Shown: positions 9,354-18,163, counted from the first letter of the stretch. The stretch is 64,000 nt of DNA from Pectobacterium atrosepticum (GCA_019056595.1 CP036163.1:4030001-4094000); one strand, 5' to 3'. Notes: generated by a model from the letters alone, not told the origin. Program-made: numbers and translations.

Positions 9354-10076
9354 ATGACGATGATGGTGGTGTTCCTGCTGGCTGGCATGGTGAAAGGTGT
9401 GATTGGCCTGGGATTACCGACAATCGCCATGGGGCTGTTAACGCTGGTCATGCCAGCAGCCAGCGCAGCAGGGTTGCTGATTATTCCTTCGCTGGTGACC
9501 AACATCTGGCAGCTCGTCTGCGGCCCGGCCTTTCTTAGCCTGATTAAGCGGTTTTGGACGCTATTTGCCGGAATCATTATTGGGACGTTATGGAATGGGC
9601 TGCCCGCGCTCACCTCATCGTCGTCATGGACGAGCGCAGCGCTCGGCGGCATTTTGGTGGTTTACGGCCTCTGGGGCATCGTGGCGACCACCTTGCCGCA
9701 GCCGGGACGCCATGAAATCTGGCTCTCGCCGCTGGTGGGCTACATCACTGGTGCAATCACAGCGGCAACGGGAGTCTTTGTGATTCCTGCCGTGCCTTAC
9801 CTGCAATGTCTGCGACTCAATAAAAACGATCTGGTACAGGCGTTGGGGTTGGCGTTTACCGTCTCCACGCTGGGGCTGGCGTTACAGCTCATGCGGGGGA
9901 GCGGGCTAGAGGGCATCGATCTCTGGCAGTCGTTGCTGGCACTGATTCCCGCGCTACTCGGCATGATGATAGGGCAACGTTTGCGCCACGCGATTAGTGA
10001 ACTGCTTTTCCGGCGCTGCTTCTTTATCGGACTGATTGCACTGGGTGGATACATGGTGGCACGCGGGCTGCTCTAA
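9354..10076 (+). CDS. TauE/SafE-family membrane permease
   Basis: A 240-aa, very hydrophobic protein with about seven membrane helices and the two-halved TauE/SafE arrangement: an N-terminal MVKGVIGLGLPTIAMGLL motif and a second-half GYITGAITAATGVFVIPAV motif. Members export or import small sulfur or organic anions, but the substrate cannot be predicted here. The start ATG follows GAGG; two more ATG codons occur at codons 3 and 4. Its stop overlaps by four bases the stop of the convergent LysR gene, a likely regulator of this gene, although the two are not divergent. Confidence 0.82.
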   Translation: MTMMVVFLLAGMVKGVIGLGLPTIAMGLLTLVMPAASAAGLLIIPSLVTNIWQLVCGPAFLSLIKRFWTLFAGIIIGTLWNGLPALTSSSSWTSAALGGILVVYGLWGIVATTLPQPGRHEIWLSPLVGYITGAITAATGVFVIPAVPYLQCLRLNKNDLVQALGLAFTVSTLGLALQLMRGSGLEGIDLWQSLLALIPALLGMMIGQRLRHAISELLFRRCFFIGLIALGGYMVARGLL

Positions 10077-10966
10077 TCCGCATACGCTTCGGTAATAAAC
10101 GCCACGAAATCCTGAACGTAGCCGGGCAGAGCGGAGAACTGACGGGCGCAGATAACCAGATTGCGCGTCGCCCAATCGTCTGACAGCGGGATGGTGTGAA
10201 CCTCTAGCCGTTCCATCATCCGCTGTGCCGCATGTCGCGGAAGAATACCAATGCCGATACCGCTGTGAATCACCTGCATGACGGCATCGAAACTGGCTAG
10301 GCGCACGCGATAATTCAGGCGTTTTCCTAGCTTTCTGGCATGTTCATCAATGTGTTCCTGCAACGCAGCACCTTCACTAAGCCCGACAAATTCGGCGTCG
10401 GCGATGGCGGAAAAGGCAAGCGGCGTTGTGCCAGACCAGATGCTGGTACGAGGAACCACAACCACCAGTTCATCCTGACGGAACGGGCGAGTCTCCAGTC
10501 CGTCTAGCGTCACGGAATCGGCCACAATGCCGAGGTCGGCGGTTTGATTGCGGATCGCATCAACGATATCGCGGCTGAGCTTTTCATTCACCGCTACGGA
10601 TATCTGCGGACAAACCACCAAATAGCGGCCAAGTAGGGCGGGTAAATATTCATTCAGCGCTGCCGAGTTACACAACAGGGGAATGTGGCCGCGTAGCCCT
10701 TTGCCGTATTGGTGTAATTCGCTGCGCATATGTTCTACCTGACGCAGGATAATATGGGCATGGTGCGCGAGTGAAAAACCTGCGTCGGTAAGCGAGACGC
10801 CTGCTTTTGATCGCAACAGCAGCGGTACGCCCAGTTCCTCTTCCATTCCCCGTATTCGTTCGCTGGCGGCCTGCACGGTCAGGCTGGATGCCGCTGCACC
10901 ACCGGTAATGCTGCCTGCTTTCTGAATATTGAGAAACAGCCGAAGATCGGTTAAATCGAATCGCAT
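10073..10966 (-). CDS. LysR-family transcriptional regulator
   Basis: A 297-aa regulator starting MRFDLTDLRLFLNIQKAGS. Its N-terminal winged helix (SITGGAAASSLTVQAASERIR and the following recognition helix) is typical of LysR proteins. It is followed by a two-lobed effector-binding domain (about 90-290). A GTG at 10999 could add 11 residues, but the family normally begins a few residues before the DLRLF motif, so 10966 is preferred. The target genes are unknown. It is convergent with the TauE-type permease and sits just after the siaD-like gene; the 3' overlap with the permease suggests a compact, old arrangement. Confidence 0.85.
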   Translation of the reverse strand: MRFDLTDLRLFLNIQKAGSITGGAAASSLTVQAASERIRGMEEELGVPLLLRSKAGVSLTDAGFSLAHHAHIILRQVEHMRSELHQYGKGLRGHIPLLCNSAALNEYLPALLGRYLVVCPQISVAVNEKLSRDIVDAIRNQTADLGIVADSVTLDGLETRPFRQDELVVVVPRTSIWSGTTPLAFSAIADAEFVGLSEGAALQEHIDEHARKLGKRLNYRVRLASFDAVMQVIHSGIGIGILPRHAAQRMMERLEVHTIPLSDDWATRNLVICARQFSALPGYVQDFVAFITEAYAD

Positions 10967-11045
10967 AGGGGAATCTGTCTCGGGTGAGCCGATACCCACT
11001 ATTATGGTCGCGAGTCAGGGCGACGGCAATCGCCCAGCCTGTGAC

Positions 11046-11753
11046 TTATTGAAACTCCACCCTATTTCTTCCTTTCTCTTTGGCTTTATAGAGCGCCACG
11101 TCTGCTGCACCGTATAGCGCATCAAAACTGGTCTTCTGCGGTGCCCAACTGACGCCGAAGCTGGCAGTAACGCGCTGCTGTGGCAGCACGCTGAGTGGCA
11201 TCCTGTTGAGATCCTGATGGAGTTGGCTGGCGAGGGCGACGGCCTGCATGAGCGTATGTCCTTCCAGCAGGATCGTGAACTCTTCACCGCCGACGCGACC
11301 AATGCTGCTCGTGGTATTCAGGACGTGCTGTACACGTGATACCAGATCGCAGATCACGGCGTCGCCGGTAGGGTGACCATAGGTGTCATTCACCTGTTTG
11401 AAGTGATCGATATCCAACACGATGAGCGCTGCCTGATTGCGTTCCAGCGCGTGGTTTATGCGTTCAATAATCGCGCCACGGTTATACACGCTGGTCAACG
11501 GATCGTGGCTGGCTTTGTACTCTAACTCGACCGCCAACTGATTGAGCTGCGCATTCAGACGATTGAGCTCTTTCTCTGCCCGATCGCTGCGTGAAATCAG
11601 GCGATGCGACTCTCGTACCAATCGCTGGTAGTGATCGGTTAATGCCATTAGCGTATCGCGATAGACTTCTGCTGGCCTTTCCTGCTGGTTAGCAATGTTG
11701 CGCGCGGCGAGCAGAATGTCATATTCCGGTGTAAACAATTCAATTGTGCTCAT
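11046..11753 (-). CDS. siaD: SiaD-like diguanylate cyclase (GGDEF)
   Basis: Predicted to make cyclic di-GMP. The 235-aa protein has an N-terminal helical, probably coiled-coil region (about 1-80, ending LNRLNAQLNQLAVELEYKA) and a GGDEF domain (about 85-235). The domain has DPLTSVYNRG, LDIDHFKQVNDTYGH and the catalytic GGEEF signature in GRVGGEEFTILLEG. The RxxD product-inhibition site normally found five residues before GGEEF is replaced by NTTS. The last gene of the operon, it overlaps the siaC-like gene by 14 bases. ATG 11753 is preferred; a GTG at 11762 is possible. In Pseudomonas aeruginosa SiaD is switched on by unphosphorylated SiaC. Confidence 0.85.
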   Translation of the reverse strand: MSTIELFTPEYDILLAARNIANQQERPAEVYRDTLMALTDHYQRLVRESHRLISRSDRAEKELNRLNAQLNQLAVELEYKASHDPLTSVYNRGAIIERINHALERNQAALIVLDIDHFKQVNDTYGHPTGDAVICDLVSRVQHVLNTTSSIGRVGGEEFTILLEGHTLMQAVALASQLHQDLNRMPLSVLPQQRVTASFGVSWAPQKTSFDALYGAADVALYKAKEKGRNRVEFQ

Positions 11754-12192
11754 GGTTATCACTCAAAATCGTGCTGTGAAAGGTCAGGGCAGGGAAATCG
11801 ATGTGGAGTTCTTCACCAAATTCTTCTGCAATGTCGTCGTCTTTGTCGTAATACCAATACAGCGCAATAGAGAGCGCCTGTTCAGCCGCTTGGTTAAGCA
11901 GGTTGAATAAACTGAACAGCATCTTGGTGCTGGAGCTGTTGAAGTAAATCAGGGAGACGTGTATTTCGATGCTCGGGAGTGCCTCATCCGGTGGCATCGT
12001 TTCTGCGCAGGTCGTCAATGCATGCAGATATGCCTGAATCTCGGTGAGCAGCGGGCGATAAAACGCCGCCGCATTCTCAGGATAAGATTCGCCGGAAAGA
12101 TAAAGACGGTGTGTGTCAAAGTGGAAATCAACTGCCGGGGTACAGGATGTCCCCGAAATATGGAGGTTGCTTATGGTCGTTATATTTTTCAT
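11740..12192 (-). CDS. siaC: SiaC-like phospho-switch protein (DUF1987)
   Basis: A 150-aa protein of the DUF1987/SiaC family. The signature LYLSGESYPENAAAFYRPL (about 30-48) and the STAS-like segment IHVSLIYFNSSSTKMLFSLF (77-96) are clear. The SSST run at 86-89 is the likely phosphorylation site by analogy with the SiaC threonine of P. aeruginosa. There the SiaB kinase and SiaA phosphatase set its state, and the unphosphorylated form activates SiaD. The gene begins one base after the siaB-like stop and overlaps the siaD-like gene. The acidic C-terminal extension (YYDKDDDIAEEFGEEL) makes it a little longer than I recall for the Pseudomonas protein. Confidence 0.85.
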   Translation of the reverse strand: MKNITTISNLHISGTSCTPAVDFHFDTHRLYLSGESYPENAAAFYRPLLTEIQAYLHALTTCAETMPPDEALPSIEIHVSLIYFNSSSTKMLFSLFNLLNQAAEQALSIALYWYYDKDDDIAEEFGEELHIDFPALTFHSTILSDNHEHN

Positions 12193-12193
12193 G

Positions 12194-12748
12194 TCAAATG
12201 ATTGCCTTCAGATAAAACGTAGATAGCCCCGTTGATGCGTCGGCCCGAAACGTAAACTGGAGTGGCTCACTGGCATCACGCGCTACGGTTAACAGCCCCA
12301 TATCCGCGCCTTTACTTGATGACGGGGTTTCATCACGCAGAGAGACTTTGTAGGCGAGTCGGATTTCATCAAGCGTCATACCGCGCAGCGGTTCAAGACG
12401 TCCCCGCAGCTTCTCGACATCGTCAGGGCGTACCGGATTAGCGCACAACAGGAAGTATTTCCCATTTTCGTAACCCAGACACACGGAGCCATGACGAACC
12501 TCGATGGGGCTCTCAAGAGCGGTTAACTGTGTGGCGGAATAGCGGGTGATGTTCTGTACCATTTCCACGAATGTGGAGAACAGCCGGCGACGGATACCAG
12601 CGGGAAGCTGCTTTTTCTCCAGCTGTAGCCGCATGGTTTCAGCCAGTGAACTGATGATGTTTTGTGAAAAATAGCCCACGTAATACAGCGTGATGTCATG
12701 CTGATGAGAGGGCGAAAAGAACTCGGTGTATTTGATGTTTGGCATCAT
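12194..12748 (-). CDS. siaB: SiaB-like protein kinase (DUF6272)
   Basis: A 184-aa protein of the SiaB family, distantly related to HATPase-type anti-sigma kinases. An N-box-like helix is seen in FSTFVEMVQNITRYS (about 55-70). A glycine-containing segment SSSKGADMGLLTVARDASEPL near the C-terminus resembles the nucleotide lid. The predicted role is phosphorylation of the SiaC-like protein encoded next. Two adjacent ATG codons (12748, 12745) follow AGGTAGG; a TTG at 12769 would overlap the upstream gene but is less likely. Thirteen bases separate it from the phosphatase gene. Confidence 0.8.
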   Translation of the reverse strand: MMPNIKYTEFFSPSHQHDITLYYVGYFSQNIISSLAETMRLQLEKKQLPAGIRRRLFSTFVEMVQNITRYSATQLTALESPIEVRHGSVCLGYENGKYFLLCANPVRPDDVEKLRGRLEPLRGMTLDEIRLAYKVSLRDETPSSSKGADMGLLTVARDASEPLQFTFRADASTGLSTFYLKAII

Positions 12749-12761
12749 TCTGCCTACCTGA

Positions 12762-14006
12762 TTAAACAAAAGTCGAACAATGTCGGAAGCCCCAAAATGT
12801 TAAATCGTCTCGTCGGGTCTGATCGCCCTGGTAGATCTTGTGTGCTGACAGGAGTTGGTTAGCCAGCTCACGCATAGGTTGGTTTTTATAGTGCTGTAGG
12901 TGCTCCTGTAGTCGACGTTTACCAAACATAATCCTGCGTTCTCCGCCAATTTGATCCGTCAATCCATCCGTGGTGATGAAAAACATATCGTTGTCATGAA
13001 GCGGCAATTCGTAGCTCGACCACTGGTAGTCATAAGGCGTTTCGGTATAGCCGATACCCATACGATCGCACTGGAGTGGTGTCATCTGTCCGGTGTGGCG
13101 TTGCAGCATGAAGGCTGGCATCCGTGCACCGGAAAACGTCAGCGTGTTTCGCGTCATATCGCAGAACACCAGCATCGCATCGCAGCCGTCATTAGAGGTA
13201 GAAAGCTGCCGTGATTCGCCGCGTTGCCCCAGCGTATCTTTGATGTGGCGGTTGATCGCTTGCAATAACTGCGCTGGCAACATTGGGCCGTGCTGTGTGA
13301 GTGCCTGTTCCAGTGCGGAAGAAAAAATCAGCGTCATGAATGCGCCGGGTACGCCGTGCCCGGTACAGTCCGCGACGGCGGCCAGCCAGCCGTTTTGATA
13401 GGTTTTAAAGGCATAACAATCGCCGCCGACGCAGTCCCGTGGCTCCCAGGCTAAGCACCAGTCAGCGAGCGAGCGGGACATCGCCTGCGTCGATGTCGTC
13501 AGCATCGCGGCCTGAATCACGCTGGCATATTCGATGCTTTGCATAATCTGTTGATGTTGACGCAGGTGCATATCCGATACGGCCTTGATCAGATCGATAC
13601 CGAGTCCGATACCGATATAGCGTCCGTTCTCGGTGATCATAAAGCCGTCCGTCAGCGATTTATCACCGGTAATGACCGTTTGATCGGCGACGTCGTTCAA
13701 TGAGGCCAGCGCATCAACGATCAGCGGGTTTTTATCCATAAACGCGATGCAGCTCTTTTTGTCATACAGTTCGCGATAAAAAGGCCGGGACATCTGCGAG
13801 AGGAAAATATGGCGGTTGATTAAGCCGAAAGGGCGTCCATCCTCAACGACAGGCAGGCTGACCCATTCTTTATTTTTACTAAACAACTGCAATACGGTGG
13901 CATTGTCGGTGTTGGGAGAAACATCCGGCAAAGGAATACAAAGATCTCGCGCCACCGGAGTACCCCGGAGGAGTGGTCGGGCGCGAGGAACGGACATGGA
14001 GATCAT
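12762..14006 (-). CDS. siaA: SiaA-like PP2C/SpoIIE phosphatase with CBS domains
   Basis: Predicted to dephosphorylate the SiaC-like protein. From ATG 14006 it is 414 aa: a CBS-pair-like N-terminus (about 15-150; PLPDVSPNTDNATVLQLF, SLPVVEDGRPFGLINR, DGFMITENGRYIGIGLGIDL), a linker, then a SpoIIE-type phosphatase (about 165-410). Metal-binding motifs are present: GGDCYAF, ADCTGHGVPGAFMT, DGCDAMLVF and FFITTDGLTDQIGG. No membrane helix is seen, whereas Pseudomonas SiaA is, to my knowledge, a membrane sensor. The input here is therefore probably a cytoplasmic ligand. The frame is open to TTG 14072, right against an ERIC element, and no start has a convincing ribosome site. First gene of the operon. 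Confidence 0.8.
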   Translation of the reverse strand: MISMSVPRARPLLRGTPVARDLCIPLPDVSPNTDNATVLQLFSKNKEWVSLPVVEDGRPFGLINRHIFLSQMSRPFYRELYDKKSCIAFMDKNPLIVDALASLNDVADQTVITGDKSLTDGFMITENGRYIGIGLGIDLIKAVSDMHLRQHQQIMQSIEYASVIQAAMLTTSTQAMSRSLADWCLAWEPRDCVGGDCYAFKTYQNGWLAAVADCTGHGVPGAFMTLIFSSALEQALTQHGPMLPAQLLQAINRHIKDTLGQRGESRQLSTSNDGCDAMLVFCDMTRNTLTFSGARMPAFMLQRHTGQMTPLQCDRMGIGYTETPYDYQWSSYELPLHDNDMFFITTDGLTDQIGGERRIMFGKRRLQEHLQHYKNQPMRELANQLLSAHKIYQGDQTRRDDLTFWGFRHCSTFV

Positions 14007-14072
14007 GGTTAATCTTTGGGCGGATTTATCTTTAAGTAAAAATACCTGCCCTTGATGACCAAATGATGACAA

Positions 14073-14340
14073 TTCCCGTCATACTTCAAGCCGTAGGTGC
14101 GTTGGCAATACTCGGCTCATCTCTGAGCCTCGCCCTGAAGGGCCGCTGCAAGCGGCGTTCAAATCGACCAAGCCGATTTGTCCTTACTCACCCCAGTCAC
14201 TTACTTGTGTAAGCTCCTGGGGATTAATGAACCTCATATATGAGGTTCCCCCTTCGGACTACGCTAGCGCTGTTCAAATCGGTTTAAAACCGATTTGTCG
14301 TGCGATTGCCGCCTGCCTACAACTCGAATTATCTAGGGAA
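14073..14340. repeat. Long ERIC element with hairpin modules in both arms
   Basis: ERIC termini (CCCGTCATACTTCAAG and CAACTCGAATTATCTAGGG) and the core CAGTCACTTACTTGTGTAAG are intact. The element is about 268 bp, not 127, because each arm carries a multi-hairpin insert (14110-14182 and 14229-14299). It lies between the siaA-like gene and the lipoprotein hydrolase, probably within the leader or promoter of the former. Confidence 0.88.
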
Positions 14341-14360
14341 GGCACCCGTTTTTGGTAAGG

Positions 14361-15554
14361 TTATTGTGCGTCTAGTACGTTGGCCATGATCTGATTTTGC
14401 CAGTCGAAATAGGGGTTAAAGGTCAGGCGCACATGGGTTTTACCGTTTTCTCTATACCCCCAATCGGAATACCACAGCGCGCTGCGATCCGCGCAGGCCG
14501 TCAGGTCGTTATTGGTTTGTCCGTTGGCGCAAATAATGATGGAGCCTGCTTTGCCGTATTCCTTGTTTTCTGGTGAAAACAAGAGCGACATATGCGATAG
14601 CTGGCTGATACGCCATTCAGGTAGCGAGCCGGTACGTACCAAAACGCGCGAGGAATGCACACCAGCAGGGCGGTCGCCATACCAGATCAGGCGGCTGCGC
14701 GGGTTGGTAAACTGCGTATCGAACGCGTTGACAATATAGGTCGTATCGACGACCGAATCATGCTCGGCCAGTACGATTAACACCGGTTTGTCATAAGGCT
14801 TTTTGGCCAACAGTGAACGAACACCGCTGCTGGAATAATAATATTGGGCGAAACCATTGGTAGGCACTCGCATATAGCGGGTCGCTAACTGCTCAGGATA
14901 ACCGGGGCGCGGTGACATTAGCCAATCGGTAAACACGGACAGCAGTGGCGTCATGAAATCGTATTTTTCGTTGGATTTAATGGCGGGTGAAAATAGCACC
15001 AATCCTTTGATTTCAGGATGTTGTGAGGCGTACTCCAGAACCAGATTGCCGCCGGTCGAAAAGCCGCCCAAATAGACCTCATCGACCTCTTTACTGAGGA
15101 TGGCAGCCTGCTCGGCGACCACTTTGCGCCAGTCATCAACGGTGACGTGCAACAGATCGGAGGGCCGAGTGCCGTGACCCGGCAGTAAAACGGTTCTGAC
15201 CAGAAAGCCTTGTTTGACCAATTCCGGTGTGACGTCAATGAACGAACCGGGTGAGTCTCCCAGCCCGTGCACCAGCAAAATCGCTTTATGCGGTTGACCC
15301 GCGGGGCGTGTTTCACTCGGCGTGTTCCAACGTAATTCCAGCTGTTTATCCGTGGTTTGGAAGGTACGATGCTGTGCTACCCAGCGTGTGGTGTCTTGCT
15401 GGTAACGCTCGAATGATGTTTGCCCTAATGGCGTGATGTCGCGCGGATTGCTATTGCATCCGACGATGAAAAGCATGCCGATGATAGCGAACAAACCTGT
15501 CGTCACTCGTTTCCAGACTGTCCACGAAACGAACCGGGATACGTCTATTGTCAT
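14361..15554 (-). CDS. Lipoprotein alpha/beta hydrolase
   Basis: A 397-aa predicted outer- or inner-membrane lipoprotein: the signal peptide ends MLFIVGC, with Cys33 lipidated. The alpha/beta-hydrolase fold is shown by AILLVHGLGDSPGSF (oxyanion region), the nucleophile elbow GGFSTGGNLVLEY, an acid in VLAEHDSVVD and a late His in ISQLSHMSLLF. The substrate is unknown. Proteins of this type are usually annotated as carboxylesterase or lysophospholipase. It is a single-gene unit, divergent from uxuR (211-bp gap, in which I recognise no operator). Confidence 0.85.
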   Translation of the reverse strand: MTIDVSRFVSWTVWKRVTTGLFAIIGMLFIVGCNSNPRDITPLGQTSFERYQQDTTRWVAQHRTFQTTDKQLELRWNTPSETRPAGQPHKAILLVHGLGDSPGSFIDVTPELVKQGFLVRTVLLPGHGTRPSDLLHVTVDDWRKVVAEQAAILSKEVDEVYLGGFSTGGNLVLEYASQHPEIKGLVLFSPAIKSNEKYDFMTPLLSVFTDWLMSPRPGYPEQLATRYMRVPTNGFAQYYYSSSGVRSLLAKKPYDKPVLIVLAEHDSVVDTTYIVNAFDTQFTNPRSRLIWYGDRPAGVHSSRVLVRTGSLPEWRISQLSHMSLLFSPENKEYGKAGSIIICANGQTNNDLTACADRSALWYSDWGYRENGKTHVRLTFNPYFDWQNQIMANVLDAQ

Positions 15555-15765
15555 TTATGCTCCTTGCCTGCTGGCAACATCAACCTGCTCGCTAACGGGA
15601 TATGGCGTTTCGACAACACTATATCTGAAATTATTTGGCAAGCATGGCGCTCAACGTGCTAGCGCGGTGGGGCTTCATGTTATACTTCAGACAAATTGGG
15701 CGTTTTTTCTGTCTTTTGGTCAGGCCAATATTACGATGGCCGATGTTGAATAAAGGGATGGCGGT

Positions 15766-16500
15766 ATGCGTTTATATCAGCAGATTGGTGACAATCTTCG
15801 CGTGGAAATTCTGAAGGGAAACTATCAGATTGGTGACCGCTTGCCTCCCGAACGTGATATTGCTGAAACCTACAACGTCAGCCGCAGCGTGGTGCGTGAA
15901 GCCTTAATCATGCTGGAGTTGGAAAAGCTGATTGAGGTGCGCAAAGGTTCCGGTGTCTATGTCATGCAACTCCCGACCGCACAGGGAAAAGATAGCGTGG
16001 TGGATAGCGATTATGGCCCTTTCGAGCTGATGCAGGCGCGTCAGCTGCTGGAAGGTGAAGTCGCAGCGTTTGCCGCAATGCAGGCGACCAAGAGTGACAT
16101 TGTGAAGATGCGACAAGCCATTGAACAAGAAAGGGCGTCGCTTGAGAACGGCAGCGTGGATGAAAGTGCCGATGAACAATTCCATTGCCTGCTGGCGCAG
16201 TCTACCCAAAACAGCGTCTTAGCCAATATGGTGTATGAGGTTTGGCAGGCGCGTAAGCGCAGTCCAATGTGGCAGGGGATTCACTCCCATACCAATGATT
16301 TCAGCTATCAGCGCCAGTGGCTGGACGATCATGAACAGATCCTGCGTGCCGTATCTCGTCGTGATGTGAACATGGCGCGTCAGGCGATGTGGCAGCATTT
16401 GGAGAATGTAAAAATTAAACTGTTGGAAATCTCGAACGTAGACGACCCAGCGTTCGATGGTTACCTGTTCGAGTCTGTTCCCTCACGTCTGGAATCCTGA
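15766..16500 (+). CDS. uxuR: GntR-family hexuronate regulator (UxuR/ExuR type)
   Basis: A 244-aa repressor of the FadR/FCD subfamily. The N-terminal winged helix (about 1-70; YQQIGDNLRVEILKGNYQIG, RLPPERDIAETYNVSRSVVR, EALIMLELEKLIEVRKGSGV) closely resembles both UxuR and ExuR of E. coli. The FCD ligand domain (about 85-220) has the acidic/His metal-type positions (DEQFHCLLAQ, HEQILRAV). The gene lies directly upstream of uxuA, which favours UxuR over ExuR. Its likely inducers are hexuronate intermediates from pectin breakdown. SD-like AGGGATGGCGGT precedes the start. Confidence 0.78.
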   Translation: MRLYQQIGDNLRVEILKGNYQIGDRLPPERDIAETYNVSRSVVREALIMLELEKLIEVRKGSGVYVMQLPTAQGKDSVVDSDYGPFELMQARQLLEGEVAAFAAMQATKSDIVKMRQAIEQERASLENGSVDESADEQFHCLLAQSTQNSVLANMVYEVWQARKRSPMWQGIHSHTNDFSYQRQWLDDHEQILRAVSRRDVNMARQAMWQHLENVKIKLLEISNVDDPAFDGYLFESVPSRLES

Positions 16501-16658
16501 TTCCCCCTGTATATCCCTTCCCGTGTGAATTTTCTCTCCGGCATCGAATCGGTGTACGGAGGGGGAAGATATCAGACCAAATATTCACTTCATGACTCTT
16601 TTTCCATTTCTATAGTCTTTTTATGCATGCTGTTAGTCCAAATAACAGATTTTTTGTG

Positions 16659-16676
16659 TAATTGGTCAATCAATTT
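16659..16676 (+). promoter_or_regulatory. UxuR/ExuR operator upstream of uxuA
   Basis: TAATTGGTCAATCAATTT is a near-palindrome that fits the AATTGGTNNACCAATT pattern recalled for UxuR/ExuR sites. It lies 92 bases before the uxuA start, a sensible place for repression by the neighbouring regulator. Confidence 0.65.
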
Positions 16677-16767
16677 GTGAGTTTCGTTTGACAGCCGATT
16701 TCGGTGAGGTAGGCTTTTGCTATCTGGACGAAAACCACTATTTTTGGCAAAAAAAGGGTAACTCGGT

Positions 16768-17964
16768 ATGGAACAAACTTGGCGTTGGTACGGCCCGAAC
16801 GATCCTGTCTCACTGGATGATGTGCGGCAAGCCGGAGCGACCGGCGTGGTGACGGCGTTACACCACATTCCCAATGGTGAAATTTGGTCGGTTGAGGAGA
16901 TTGAAAAGCGCAAAGCTGAATTGAAGGCGAAAGGGCTGGTATGGTCGGTAGTAGAAAGCGTACCGGTTCATGAAGAGATCAAAACTCAGACGGGGAATTA
17001 TCAGCAGCATATTGCCAACTATCAGCAATCGCTGCGTAATTTGGCGCAGTGCGGCATTGATACGGTGTGCTATAACTTCATGCCCGTGCTGGACTGGACG
17101 CGAACCGATCTGGAATATGCGCTGCCGGATGGCTCAAAAGCACTGCGTTTCGATCATATTGCCTTTGCGGCTTTTGAACTGCATATCCTGCAACGCAACG
17201 GTGCCGAAAAAGATTACACGGCGGATGAGCAGGCACAGGCTGCCGACTACTACCGTATGATGAGCGAAGATGATATTGCGCGTCTGACGGGCAATATTAT
17301 CGCGGGTTTGCCGGGGTCCGAAGAGGGCTATACGCTGGAGCAATTCCGTGGCCGTCTCGCGGAGTATGATGGCATCGATCATGCCAAACTGCGTGAGCAT
17401 CTTGCGCATTTCCTCCGCGAAATTGTGCCAGTGGCTGAAGCTGCGGGTCTCCGACTGGCTATTCACCCCGATGATCCACCGCGTTCGATTCTTGGGCTAC
17501 CGCGCGTGATGTCAACGATTGACGACATGCGCTGGTTAAAGCAGACGGTCGATAGCCTTCATAACGGCTTTACCTTCTGTACGGGCTCTTACGGTGTGCG
17601 GGTAGATAACGATCTGGTTAACATGCTGGAAACGTTTGCCGATCGCGTGCATTTCACCCATCTGCGTGCCACCTGTCGTGAAGAGAATCCTAACTCGTTC
17701 CACGAAGGGGCGCATTTGCAGGGGGATGTGGACATGGTGGCGATCATCAATGCCATTCTGGCGGAAGAGCTGCGTCGTCAAAAGGCGGGTGATCGTCGTC
17801 CGATCCCTATGCGTCCAGATCATGGGCATCAGATGCTGGACGATCTGAAAAAGAAAACCAATCCCGGCTACTCGGCAATTGGGCGGTTGAAAGGGCTGGC
17901 GGAACTGCGTGGTGTTGAGCTGGCGCTGAAGTGCACGCGGTTTACTGAATTGCAGCAAGGATAA
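16768..17964 (+). CDS. uxuA: D-mannonate dehydratase
   Basis: Converts D-mannonate to 2-keto-3-deoxygluconate in glucuronate catabolism, feeding the same intermediate as pectin degradation. The 398-aa protein has the family length and motifs: [72 protein letters not shown] and [14 protein letters not shown]. The His, Cys and Asp ligands of the TIM-barrel metal site lie in these motifs. It follows uxuR by 267 bases, with its own promoter and an apparent UxuR operator. A uxuB partner is not adjacent. Confidence 0.95.
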   Translation: MEQTWRWYGPNDPVSLDDVRQAGATGVVTALHHIPNGEIWSVEEIEKRKAELKAKGLVWSVVESVPVHEEIKTQTGNYQQHIANYQQSLRNLAQCGIDTVCYNFMPVLDWTRTDLEYALPDGSKALRFDHIAFAAFELHILQRNGAEKDYTADEQAQAADYYRMMSEDDIARLTGNIIAGLPGSEEGYTLEQFRGRLAEYDGIDHAKLREHLAHFLREIVPVAEAAGLRLAIHPDDPPRSILGLPRVMSTIDDMRWLKQTVDSLHNGFTFCTGSYGVRVDNDLVNMLETFADRVHFTHLRATCREENPNSFHEGAHLQGDVDMVAIINAILAEELRRQKAGDRRPIPMRPDHGHQMLDDLKKKTNPGYSAIGRLKGLAELRGVELALKCTRFTELQQG

Positions 17965-17972
17965 TGAAATGA

Positions 17973-18002
17973 AACAGACCGTGCTTTGTAGCACGGTCTG
18001 TT
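17973..18002 (+). terminator. Hairpin after uxuA
   Basis: A perfect 12-bp stem (AACAGACCGTGC / GCACGGTCTGTT) with a six-base loop starts 9 bases after the uxuA stop. The stem is strong but the following T-run is short, so termination may be partial. Confidence 0.65.
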
Positions 18003-18036
18003 GAAGTGTGATGCGTCACAGGACCCCAGAGGGGTT

Positions 18037-18163
18037 TATACCCGTCATACTTCAAGCTGCTTGTGCGTTGGCTTCCCTTGCTCACCCCAGTCACTTACCT
18101 GAGTAAGCTCCTGGGGATTCACGCGATTGCCGCCTTCACGCAACTCGAATTATTTAGGGTATA
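18037..18163. repeat. ERIC element, canonical 127 bp, between uxuA and pel3
   Basis: Runs from TATACCCGTCATACTTCAAG to AATTATTTAGGGTATA, with the classical core CCCCAGTCACTTAC / GTAAGCTCCTGGGG. It is exactly 127 bp with no insert. It lies between the convergent 3' ends of uxuA and pel3. Confidence 0.93.

Noticed and set aside
14073-14340. ERIC elements as insertion sequences
   Set aside because: No transposase gene or target-site duplication is evident; ends and core match ERIC.
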